Origin: Perognathus longimembris pacificus
Taxonomy: Eukaryota; Chordata; Mammalia; Rodentia; Heteromyidae
Assembly (NCBI RefSeq): GCF_023159225.1
Contig: NC_063167.1
Coordinates: forward strand, 15,627,360-15,691,359
Length of the DNA stretch: 64,000 bases
Reading direction: 5' to 3'
The notes below the pieces were generated by a model that worked only from the letters and a program-made list of their open reading frames with translations, ran no database searches and was not told where the DNA came from. The position numbers and the translations under genes are program-made. Position 1 is the first letter of the stretch, and each line of letters begins with the position of its first letter. Below are positions 16,801 through 28,128 of the stretch, piece by piece.

Positions 16801-16859
16801 AATGCCTTGTTGAATGGCTTTATATCATATAAAGAATTTGTGTCCGTGGCCTACAAGAT

Positions 16860-17150
16860 TCCTACAGAGCTGGCATGATCATCCCGATACTGAGAAGCAG
16901 AGGTCAAGAAGATGGCAGTTTGAGGCCAACCCAGGTGAAAAAGTTAGTCAGTAGTGAGACACCACCCCCCCTCCATCTCAATACACAAGATAGATGGGGG
17001 GAGGGGGAGTGTGGAGGGGAAGACTCTGTGTCAAGCATAGGTAAATAGATGGAGGCCCTGGACAAAACATTAAAACTTACTGATCTGGGACCATTTGCCT
17101 AGCAAGTGCGAGGTCCTGGGTTCAAACCTAAGCACTACCAAGAAGTAGAA
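16860..17150 (+). mobile_element. Decayed B1/ID chimeric SINE
   Basis: A degenerate B1-like head, then a G-rich patch, then an ID-like end 'gcctagcaagtgcgaggtcc' with 'gggttcaaacctaagcacta'. Old and heavily mutated. Confidence 0.5.
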
Positions 17151-18839
17151 AACACAAAATTTCCCAGAGCCAGTGTGGTTTGAACACTATAAAACATACA
17201 CCTTTATGGAGACTCCATATGATGCTCCACAATTTTATGCCATTAAAGAAAAAATTAAGGAAAATAATAATTGTAATAAAAACTCACAACCCAATGGCCC
17301 CCTTTCCTTGTCCCGGCCTTCTGAAGTGTTAGAGCTGGAGTGGAGTAGCAGCACCCTCTTCAGGAGAAAGGCCTTCCCTGCAGCAGAAAAGATACTGCTG
17401 GAAGGCCGGGGAAGGTGGATGTGTGAGAGAGACAGACACACAGATGGATGCAGGTGGGGAGGCACTGCGGTGAGGCTAGGGTTGAGGCAGGGACCCCACC
17501 CTGCTTAACGTAGCAGTAGATAAGTCAGCTCCTCCACCATGTTCCTCCCCAGCTTTGAGACACCCTGTTGACGTGCATCTCCAACCCTCTGTACTGGACA
17601 GCAGAGACTAGTGGGTTTTCTGTGTCTTTCATAAAAGGCAAGCATGATACATAAAAGTACTCTGGCAAAGAAAACTCCCCAGGTTTATTCTCTTGAGGTG
17701 AGGCCAGGCCATGCATAGCTCATCCATCTTCCCTCCTAACCTGCTTTGTGCTGCCTTAGTTCTGCCTCCTGCTAAAATGGAATCTAGCTTTCTAATAGCA
17801 TCTGGTGTATGAAGGGCGTCCCCAAACATTAGTGGTAATGAGTTGGAAGTGGCACAGTTGGCAGCCTTGGGACAGCAACACCAGATGTCAGGCCCTCCCA
17901 AGTGTCCCTCTGAGGACACACTGCAGTCAGAGCACAGGCCAGGAGCTGGGCCAGGCCACAGCTCTGGAAGGTCCAGGAAGGCACGCATCCAATTCTATGG
18001 AGTGCCAGGTCCTGTGTGGGCCCTTCTTGCGTGGCACTGTTGTAATTGAGGGGTACAAGGACAGAAGCAGCAGTATAGAGCAGTCCCCTATCCCCGACTT
18101 AGTGAGGCTGGTTACACAACCCCCCCCCCCCGCCCTGTTAACCCTGAGAGGGAGGATGGCAGCCCTGTCCCCAACAGCCGGAGTTGCCAGAGCTCAGGCT
18201 TTTGATTTTAAAAGAAGCAAGCAAGCCTCTCCCCACCAAATGGCCTTAGAACAAAATGAGAGAATCAAGGCCTGGCACAAAGTAGGGGCCTGGAAACCAT
18301 GAGATCTTCTGACTTCCCAAACCCAGTAGGTACGTGCCCATGTGCTGGGGGTGCTGGTCATCTCCAAAGGACGCAGCTTGCTCCCCGGGGCTGAGTCTTT
18401 GTCTAGAGGCTTCACAACGCCCCTCCCTGCTCCCCGGCCAGAACTGACGGAAGAAAGCCTGGCAGGAGCCATGGTTCCTGGGGATTGACAGATGGGGAAA
18501 TATTTTCTCCAACTCGGCCCGCCTCCCTGCCCAAGGCCCTGATCCAAGCCTGCGCCAGGCGGACCCAGCGGAGGGCCGCGGCAGCCCAGCCCCGAGGGCC
18601 TCCTGTGGCTGCCCGGTCCACAGCAGGGAATCCGGGCCATGCCTTGTGGAGGCCGCAAGGCTTCCAGGCCAGCTGGCGGGAGTGAAATTGGAAACTCCAG
18701 TGATTCCTCAGAGGAGGGAGCCGACTCCTAGTTCTAGATGCCCGGGACGCTGCAAAGCAGGCGGGTGAGGACGCCGGCGGCGCCCGGCCCGGCCTCCCTC
18801 CCTCCGGACCAAGGCCCTGGGGGCTCCGCCGAACGCAGG

Positions 18840-19555
18840 TCCCCACCTCCGCTAGCCTCGGCTCCGCCCCTGCAGGTCCCACCTCCGTTAGCCCCGGCCA
18901 CGCCCCTGCAGGTCCCACCTCCGCTAGCCCCGCCCCTGCAGGTCCCACCTCCGCTAGTCCCAGCCCCGCCCCTGCAGGTCCCACCTCCGCTAGCCCTGGC
19001 CCCGCCCCTGCAGGTCCCACCTCCGCTAGCCTCGGCCACGCCCCTGCAGGGCCCACCTCCGCAAGCCCCGCCCCTGCAGGTCCCACCTCCGCTAGCCTCG
19101 GCCCCGCCCCTGCAGGTCCCACCTCCGCTAGCCCCGGCCCCGCCCCTGCAGGTCCCACCTCCGCTAGCCTCGGCCACGCCCCTGCAGGTCCCACCTCCGC
19201 TAGCCCCGCCCCTGCAGGTCCCACCTCCGCTAGCCTCGGCCCCGCCCCTGCAGGTCCCACCTCCGCTAGCCCCGGCCCCGCCCCTGCAGGTCCCACCTCC
19301 GCTAGCCCCGGCCCCGCCCCTGCAGGTACCACCTCCGCTAGCTCCGCCCCTGCAGGTCCCACCTCCGCTAGCCTCAGCCCCGCCCCTGCAGGTCCCCACC
19401 TCCGCTAGCCTCAGCCCCGCCCCTGAAGGGCCCCACCTCCGCTAGCCCCGCCCCTGCAGGTCCCACCTCCGCTAGCCCCGGCCCCGCCCCTGCAGGTCCC
19501 ACCTCTGCTAGCCCCGCCCCTGCAGGTCCCACCTCCGCTAGCCCCGTCCATTCAT
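18840..19555. repeat. 36/30-bp GC-rich minisatellite upstream of SELENON
   Basis: About 20 tandem units built on gctagc, ccccgcccc, ctgcag and gtcccacctcc. Two unit lengths alternate, 36 bp and a 30-bp form lacking six bases after gctagccccg, roughly in a 36-36-36-30 order. Because both lengths are multiples of three, long open frames appear on both strands; they are artefacts. Nearly every unit contains a GC-box-like CCCCGCCCC. It ends about 300 bp before the SELENON start codon. Confidence 0.95.
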
Positions 19556-20560
19556 GTCCCCACCTCCTCTTACCCCGCCTCCCGCCCTCTCCACGTGGGT
19601 CTCAACAACCCGGTTAGCCTCAAACCCGGGGTGGGACCTGTGTCGGCCGCGGCCGCAGCCCCGCCTCTTGTTCGCGCTGTGCCCTGCGCTAGGCCCCGCC
19701 CCGTGCCAGCGAAGGCCCCGCCCACGTCGTCCATGGCCCCTCCCATCTCCTGCCACGGCCCCGCCCGTGTCGTCCCGTGGCCCCGCCCCCTGGCCCCGCC
19801 GGGCCCGTTAGTCGGCGCCGAGCTGCCAGCGGATCCCCCGCGGAGTCGCGACTATGGGCCGGGCCCGGCCGGGCGAACGCGGGCCCCGCAGCCCGGGCTC
19901 GGCCGCGACGCCGCCGCCTCCGACCCCGCGCCGCTGCGCCCGCGCCCTGGCGCTGCTCGGGGCCCTGCTGGCCGCGGCCGCGGCCGCCGCCGCCGCCCGG
20001 GTCTTCGCCCGCCTCGCCGAGGCCCAGGCCGCCGCGCGACAGGTCGGGCCGGGCCGGGATGGGGCGCTGCGGGCTGGGTGGGAGGAGACCCGGGCGCGCC
20101 GGGGCACCGCGGGGGGGGGGGGGCTGGAGGAGGAGGCGGGAAAGAAGGAAGAAGGGAACCAAGCGCTGGAAACTTGGAGGGCGCTGGGAAGCGGCGAGAG
20201 ACCGGTCGGGACTGGGCAGACCTGCCCGGGGCCGCGGGGACGGCGCCCGGCGCGGTGGCCGCAGACAAAGGCGGAGGGCGCGAGGGGAGCCGGGGGCCGG
20301 GTCGGTGCGGAGGGGCGGTGGGCCGGGGCGGGCGGAAGGGGTGGGGACGGGACCGCGGAGGAAGGCACCGAGTGGAGCCGGGACCGGGAGCGACGGGACG
20401 GGGACCGAGGCCGGGGACCCCTCAGGGGTGGCAGTGTGGGGAGCGCAGGAAGAGGGCGGCCGGCGCCGCTGGGTCAGGGGACCGGCAGACGGTGGCCGCT
20501 CCCCGGCGCTCAGCCAGCCGCTTTGTCCCACCAGGAGTCCGCGCTGAGGGCCCTGGGGAC
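19556..20560 (+). promoter_or_regulatory. SELENON: SELENON CpG-island promoter and exon 1 region
   Basis: Very high G+C with frequent CpG and several GC boxes (ccccgcccc near 19790). No TATA box is evident. The transcription start cannot be placed exactly but must lie upstream of the ATG at 19854. The island continues through exon 1 and intron 1. Confidence 0.8.
19854..20042 (+). CDS. SELENON: SELENON coding exon 1
   Basis: 63 codons, [11 protein letters not shown] to AAARQ, donor acag|gtcggg. Carries the basic N-terminus and the Ala/Leu-rich membrane segment. Confidence 0.93.
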
Positions 20561-22624
20561 GGACGGCCTCTTCCTCTTCTCCTCGCTGGACACGGACCAG
20601 GATCTGTACATCAGCCCCGAGGAGTTCAAACCCATCGCCGAAAAGCTGACAGGTAGTAGAGAGGCTGGGGACGGGGGGGGGGGGCGCAGGGGTCCCCCTC
20701 CGGGGACCCAGTAGGTGAGATGCTACAGCACCCAGGCTGTTTTCTCACACTTTTTTTTTTTTTTTTTGCCAGTCCTGGGGCTTGAACTCAGGGCCTGGGC
20801 ACTGTCCTGAGCGTCTTTGGCTCAAGGCTAGCACTCTACCACTTGAGCCACAGCGCCACTCCCGGTTTTTTCTGAGTAGTGTATTGGAGATAAGAGTGGC
20901 ATAAATTTTCCTGCCCAGGCTGGTTTTGAATTGTGATCCTCAGATCTCAGCCTCCTGAGTAGCTAGGGTTACAGGCGTGAGCCACTGGTGCCCGGCTCCC
21001 ACACATTTCTGAACAAGGCCCTGCCTGCCAGCCACTGTCATGTAGGTACTTCCCGTAGCCCTCTCCTTCCACCCCAGGACAGCAACGGGAGATGGACACT
21101 GTTCTGATGCCCATAGTTTGGGAGTTTAACTTGCACTGTTTGAGGCAAAAGCATAATGTATGCCTAAGCTGGAGAGCCCGGTTAGAATTGGTATGAGGAT
21201 TAGAGGAAATGGATGTAAAGTCACGACGGGTAGCTTTGTCAGGAGTGTTGAGCAAACTGGAGCCACAGTTGTGAGTGGTGACCTACAACTCTGTCTGCTT
21301 AGGTACTGTCAGATTCCTATCCCTTCTTGCTACCTTTGCCTACTTCTAATCTGACTTTTTTTTTTCGATGAGAGGTAGAAACATTCTAAGGAATTATAAA
21401 ATACTTCTCTCTCCCCAGCCACCCCCTCACCCTACCCCACCCAGTCTGTGTCCCATCCCTCTAACCTTTTAGGACGTTTTGAACATAGGACCCCGGCACA
21501 GATCACCTGATTGAAGTCAGTCAATGGAAGAGGTGGGAGAGAGACTCCAGTTTCTCTCAGAGCAGAAGGACCACAGCATCTCAGGGAAGTTGGCCACTAG
21601 CTGCCCGGTGACCTGTAGTTGTTGCCAGAGAGCAGATGAAGATGCAAATTAGCTGCAGTGACCATGTGTCCGTGACCATGTGACCCTGTGGGCCATTCTG
21701 TCTTGCTGACATTTCCTTTGCCTCTTACTCTGCATTTGCTTCTCTAAGCCCCTGTGTGTGTGTCTCCTGGTCCTTAGAGCAGGAGCCAGCATTCCCTCAT
21801 AATAAGTTAGCAAAGCCTGCTGGGGTGGGAGCACTTTTGATTCTCAGGGAGAAAGAATCCTTCATTGCTTCTAATCTGTGAGTGCACAAGGGACCATGTT
21901 TAGGGAAATTAGAGGGCAATAAATAAAATCAAAGCAAGAGAAACAGCTGTCTCTAGTTGATAGAGCTATGAATGTGCTTAATGTTCTGCTTTATATCTTA
22001 AAATTCTTACAAATTGTCTATAACAGGCAAATATTATTTATAGTTTGGGAAATAATCCTTTTTTTTGTCATAGGCCTTAAACTCTGAGCCTGGGCACTGT
22101 CCTTGAGTTTTTGGTCTAAGCTAGGGCTCTACCATTTTGAGCCTTAGCATCACTTCTGGTTTTCTGGTCATTAATGGGAGATAAGAGTCTCACAGACTTT
22201 CCTGCCCAGGCTGGCTTTGAATTGCGATCCTCAGACCTCAGCCTCCTGAGTAGCTAGGATTACAGGTGTGAGCCATCAGCACCCAGTTGGAATATCCTTC
22301 TTTTAAAACTAAAGGGATAGGGCAGACAGTGGTTCAGCCTATAACCTCAGCTACTTGGAAGACAGATCCAGATCACAGATCCCACCCCAGCAAACTTTTT
22401 GCCTACCCTAGCAAACAGTTAAGACTGCATCTCAACAAAAAATCTGAGCACCTATCACCCTCGCTGTGAGGGAAGCAGAAGTAGTAGAATCAAGGACCAG
22501 ACTGATACAGGCAAAAACTGTAAGAAATTACCTGAAAAAAATAAAGCAAAAAGAGCTAGAGGCATGGCTCAGGTGGTAAAACTCCTGCCTAGCAAGCGCC
22601 AGGCCCTGAGTTCAAACCCTAGTG

Positions 22625-22662
<38 letters not shown>

Positions 22663-25600
22663 CAGTTCCCTGACTCACATCTGACAGCCTCACTTGGTAG
22701 GTCTGAGGTGGTTCTAGACAACTGTGTTCTGGAGAGGTAACCTGTGTGCTGCTATGCCCGGCTGAGAGCCACCTTGGATGTGCACATTCACATCACTGCC
22801 CGCTGTCAGGGCTGCCTAAGGCCAGGAGGATTGTGACAGATTCAAGTGTAGAGCAAAGCAGGCCTCCCCCCTCCCCGCCTGGCTGTGTGGCCCTGAGGAA
22901 GTGACTTCACCTCTCCGAGCCTCCAGCCCCTCACTTGTAAAATGGAGTTGGCCATGAGAGTCGCTCCCTGGGCCGGTGTGAACGTGCAGTGCTATGCACC
23001 AGGCTGTGTCTTTGGAGACTGGTCACTGTTACCCCAGGAAGCCTGGCTCCTTCCACTTGGGTGTCCTGGGAGAACCCAGGCCCTGAGCCCAAGGCAGGAT
23101 GTCCCCAGCCATCTGTGTCCCGTAGGGTCAACTCCTGCAGCCAGCTATGAGGACGAGGCGCTGCCTGCTGACCCCGGCGAGGAGACACTCACCATAGAGG
23201 CCCGCTTCCAGCCTCTGCTCCCAGAGACCATGACAAAGAGCAAAGATGGGTTCCTAGGGGTGAGTCCGGGCAAGGTGGCCGTGTTTGAGCCTCTTCTTTT
23301 TTCCTTCCTCTGTTGGCTGCCCTCTGCATGCCCACTGTGCCCAGGAGTGTGATTGGGACCTGCTGCACAGGTTCCCAGTCCATGGGGGAGCAGGAGGGAA
23401 GCATGAGTCCCTCCCCAAGATGGGTCATCTAGGAGGGCCTCCTGGAAGAAGGGACATCTGGCAGAGCCCACTCACAGGGCTGGAGGAAAGAGCAAGTAGT
23501 GCCCACTTGCAGTGGTTCCCTCTCCTGCCCCTCCAATTCCCCAGGCCTCTAGCAATGCCAGGGCCTGACGTGTGCTGGTGAACTGCAGCGAGTTGGACCT
23601 GGGGTGCAGGGTAGAGTCCCCAAGAGGAGGAGGGGGGAGTGCCTCCCCCACAGGGGTCCCTGGGACAGTCTGAAACCACCCCCACCCTGCCCCCTGCCCA
23701 CCCTCTCTCCTGCTCGCTCTAGGCCATCCTGACCACCACCCGACTTTGGCCTTAGCTCTGCAGCAGCGAGACGCCATGGTGGGTTGTGAAGTGAGCCACT
23801 GTCTTTAGTGTGTCTCCACGGGCAGCAGGGAGCAGGGGCGGCACAGGGGTAGATGAGGACAAGCAGGCCAGCCCGTGGGGTGGGAGGAGGCAGCCCAGAG
23901 GATGCTGGGAGAACAGGGCGGGGAGAGTGGGGACCCAGCTGCTGGCCGGTAACCTGAACATGTGGGCTGAATGCCCGGGTGGGGGCTGCAGGAGGGAAGC
24001 ACATCTGGTGGGGATGGGGTGGGCACCCCAGGGGGTGGGGGCACAAGAGGGAGGCATCCAGCGAGTGGAAGGAGACTCAGTCTGACTGGCTCCCGGTGTG
24101 ATGGGAGAGCAGGAGAGAAGCAGGAGGTGCCCTCGGGAGGGCGGGCCCACACCTGGCAGAGCCCCACGGGCAAGCCCAGCGCCCTTCTCTGGCAGCTCCT
24201 GCTGGGCTGGGCAGCCCGTGAGCAGACCAGTAGGTGGACAAGCTCAGCCTCGCCCCGCACAGTCAGTCCGCATTGAGAACATGCTTGGTAAATCGCCAAG
24301 GCAGGAGTGGGAGCTCCCCGCACCTCTTTCCCTGTGCCCCCTTCCAACATAGGGGGGAGGGAGAGGGGCCTGCTGTCCTGTGGGGACCGGGCAGCCCCCA
24401 TTTGTGCCTGTAAGGACAGCCGCGGGTGCTGGAGCTCGCTCCAGACGTGTGCACAGTCCACGGCTTCCCACCCGGCTCTCCTGCCCGTGAGCTCAGGCAG
24501 TGGAAGCAGGCCAGGGAAGCCTTTGTCCAGACATGAGGCAAGGTGACACCCGGGGCTGGACCCCCTGAAGCTGCCTTCCTTCCCCTTCTGTTGGTCTCTT
24601 CCCACTGTAACCGTACCCAAGGGATGGCTGCCCCTCCAAACCCAAACTGATGTGGTTAGGAGAGTTGGGGAGCAGGGAGTGGAAAGCAGGGATGATGGGG
24701 GACCAGGATGCCTAGAACAGGGCAGAGGCCTGTGTGTGAGCCCCAGAGCTCCCCCCTCCCCTCCCTCCCCGACTTCCCGTCCTGGGCAGCCCCTTCCACT
24801 CCCTCCCTCCCTCCCTCTCTGCCCTGAGCCTGGCCTGGGCCTTGCCAGCAGGCTGCTGGGACAGGGCTTCCCTGGGGGGTGCTGGAAGGGCGAGCTGAAC
24901 CTCTGTCCAAGCTTGTGACCCTCACGGGGCTCCCTCCGCCTCGGATCTGGCTAGGGCTCTGGGAAGACCCCACAAAGGACAAGACCCCCACAGCTGAGGT
25001 CCTCCGCGCCCCAGAGCCTCGGCCTTCCTGCCCCAGGTCTCCCGCTTTGCCCTGTCCGGCCTCCGCAACTGGACCACGGCAGCCGTGCCCAGCGCTGTGT
25101 TTGCCGCCCGCCACTTCCAGCCCTTCCTTCCCCCAAGAGGCCAGGAGCTGGGCGAGCCCTGGTGGGTCATCCCCAGCGAGCTGAGCGTCCTCACCGGCTA
25201 CTTGTCCAACAACCGCTTCTACCCACCGCCCCCCAAGGGCAACGAGGTAAGGGCCCAGCCCCACGTGCCCTCCCAGTGCCGGCCCGCTGCACCTCAACCC
25301 TCCCCCCAGCCCCCAGCAGATCCCGCCTGAGCCCCCGCTGCTGTCCCTGAACCAGGTCCTCATCCACCGGCTCCTGAGCATGTTCCACCCGCGGCCCTTC
25401 GTGAAGACCCGCTTCGCCCCTCAGGGCGCGGTGGCCTGCCTGACGGCCACCAGCGACTCCTACTACACCGTGGCGTTCCGGTGAGTGGCCGCCCACGGTG
25501 CGGCACCAGCTCAGGCCCTGCGAGCTCAGGCTCTGAATTTCCGTTTCCCGGTCTGTGGGTCAGGATGGAGGTGATGCCCTCCCAGGACAGGCGAGGATTC

Positions 25601-28085
25601 CGTGAGAACTGCCTGGAGCTCGCTTGGCCTGGGGCTGGCGGCCACGGCCATGTCCACACAGAAGACACTGGCCCCGCTCACAGGGCAGACATGGGGGCTC
25701 AGGGAGGGGGGTGGGCGAGGCTTCCCGCAAGGACAGTGTGGAAACCAGTCTTGAAGGAGGGCAGCATCTGGACCTCTGGCCCTCTCCCTGCCATGTACAC
25801 GCCTTTTCTCGTCCCCTAGCCCTCTCCCCCAAAAGGAGTCAGTCTGGCTCCAGGCTTTGGGGGAGAAGCGGGGAGCTCCAGCTCAGCAGACTCTGTTCCC
25901 ACAGGATCCACGCCGAGTTCCAGCTCAGCGAGCCTCCCAACTTCCCCTTCTGGTTCTCACCAGGCCAGTTCACCGGCCACATCATCCTCTCCAAAGATGC
26001 CACCCATGTCCGTGACTTCCGGCTCTTTGTGCCAAATCACAGGTGCAGCTGGTCCCATCCAAGCTCCCAGCACTCAGAAGCAGATGAGCCCAGAGCCACC
26101 TCCACCTCAGCCAGGGCCGGAGCCTGTGTGTGAGGCCAGCCGAGGGTGACACACACTGTCACCGGGCCAGTGTCTCCCCGTCACTCACTGGGCTTGTCCT
26201 CCCTCTTGGGATGCCACACAGAAGCCACCAGGCCCTCCCTGAGGCTGGCCTTCTGCCCCCGAGAGCCCCGATAGACCCATACCACAGCTGCGCCCGCCAC
26301 TGCTGGAAGGACCAGCTAGTGGGTCCAGAAAGGCCTCCTAGAGGAAATAACACTACGCAGAGCCCTGGGGAGGAGGAGTGGCACACGCCAGGGCTGAGGG
26401 CAGACGCCCTGCACCACTGAACTCCGGAGGGGTTGCTACTTGCCCACTTGTTTGGCCACCAGTTAGGGCAGCATGGGGACCCAGGAGGGCCTGGCCTCAC
26501 AGGACTCCTTCCTGACAACAAGGGAACACTCAGCAGGCCTGAGTGGTCTGGGTAGGGCTGGGAGCTCGGAGCCCCAGGCGAGTCCTGGCCCTGGCAGCAA
26601 GGGGCAGTACAGCTGGAGTCAGGCCCTCACTGGGCCTGTTTCCTTGCCCTGGGCCGGAGTGGAGATCACACCATCCCCAGTAGTGGAGTGGCTTCTCTCC
26701 CTCCTTGGAGAGGTAGGGCACAGACACAGCCAAAGGGAGGCTGAGGAGGGTGCATGGCTTTGCCCTACCTCCCCAGCAAGGGGCACTTGCTCCCATGGGT
26801 TTAGCCCACCCTAGGAAGGAGGCTGACACCCACAGCAGCATACCCCTTCCAGCCCAGGGTAGATGCGCTGGATGACATGGAGGGACAATGTGACCAGCAG
26901 AACTAGGCCACAGAGTCGTCACACCCTAAAGGCACCTGCCCTGCCTCTGAACAGAGGTGGTTGGCCGCCGGTCCTGGGCGCCCCCTTGTGGCAGATCTCC
27001 AGATTACACTGACCAGCCAGACCTGCTCACCCAAGGCCCTGTTCTGCCTCAAGCACTGACGGTCACTCTGCCTTGAAGGGGAAGGGTCATGGGCAGGACA
27101 TGAGCCAAGCCTGGAGAGCCCTTGGGAACCTCACGACTGGCCCAGTGGCTTTGTAGTGCCATCTGAAGCCTTGGGGGTCTTCCTCTGCCAAGTGCGATGG
27201 TTGCTGGAGTTAAGATGGGATCTGACACATGCTAATGGCTTTGATGTTGATGTTGCTTTGCCCTGACTGTCCTCAGATCACTGAATGTGGACATGGAGTG
27301 GTTGTATGGGGCCAGTGAGAGCAGCAGCATGGAGGTGGACATCGGCTACATTCCCCAGGTAGGCACAGGCGGTTCCACTGCCTGCTCCTTTGGGGGGGGG
27401 GGGTCTCAGGCTCTCTTCAAACCCAGAGTGGGGGCTCCTTCAAGGCTCCCGGCCATCTCCAGGACGCCCCTCACTGCTGATTCCTGCCCAGATGGAGCTG
27501 GAGGCCACAGGCCCCTCGGTGCCCTCCGTGATCCTGGACGAAGACGGGAACAGGATCGACAGCCGCCCTCCCTCCGGGGAGCCGCTACAGTTTGTGTTTG
27601 AGGAGATCAAGTGGCAGCAGGAACTGAGCTGGGAGGAGGCTGCCCGGCGCCTGGAGGTGGCCATGTACCCCTTCAAGAAGGTAGGCCTGGGGCTGGGGAT
27701 ATGGCCTAGTGGCAAGAGTGCTTGCCTCGCATACATGAAGCCCTGGGTTCGATTCCCCAGTACCACATATATAGAAAACGGCCAGAAGTGGCGCTGTGGC
27801 TCAAGTGGCAGAGTGCTAGCCTTGAGCAAAAAGAAGCCAGGGACAGTGCTCAGGCCCTGAGTCCAAGTCCCAGGACTGGCAAAAAAAAACACAAAAAACA
27901 AAAAAACAAAGAAGGTAGGCCTGGTCAGGGCGAAGTGTCAAGGTTAGGGGCTGAGGCCAGGTGCTGTGTGGCTCACTTGTGGGCCCAGGAACTGGAACAG
28001 GTATACATGGGGCCAGCCTGCACTCTGGCAGCCTCCCCTTTGCACCCAAGCCTGAAGGAGGCTCAGCCATCCTGCTACACGCGCG

Positions 28086-28128
<43 letters not shown>

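Larger units (their letters stand above)
8906..18839. other. MAN1C1-SELENON intergenic region
   Basis: No gene is recognised. Contents are old MIR, L1 and hAT fragments, several SINEs, a CA microsatellite, and a few unique islands (11890-12200, 14040-14215) that may be regulatory. Open frames at 10296-10811 and 10618-11148 lack homology, splice context and consistent codon use. Confidence 0.8.
20653..23125 (+). other. SELENON: SELENON intron 2
   Basis: Holds two reverse type B SINEs, a B1/ID remnant ending in a CA repeat, and a MIR near 22880. Human SELENON has an Alu-derived alternative exon in this intron; nothing equivalent is seen here. Confidence 0.85.

Noticed and set aside
18412..19445. 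Long open frames on both strands with 12-residue repeats rich in Pro or Gly
   Set aside because: They are translations of the 36/30-bp minisatellite, whose unit lengths are multiples of three. No start context, splice support or homology.
19595..20714. Several 250-350-codon open frames over SELENON exon 1 and intron 1
   Set aside because: CpG-island sequence lacks stop codons by composition. Only the 19854-20042 part is conserved, and it splices to exon 2.
20752..20998. Equivalent of the human Alu-derived SELENON exon in intron 2
   Set aside because: The reverse SINE here is a rodent B1-headed element, not Alu, and no matching exon with an in-frame acceptor and donor could be argued.
23189..25381. 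Minus-strand open frames of 130-270 codons across SELENON introns 3-4
   Set aside because: Antisense to exons or in GC-rich intron; no conserved motif or splice structure.
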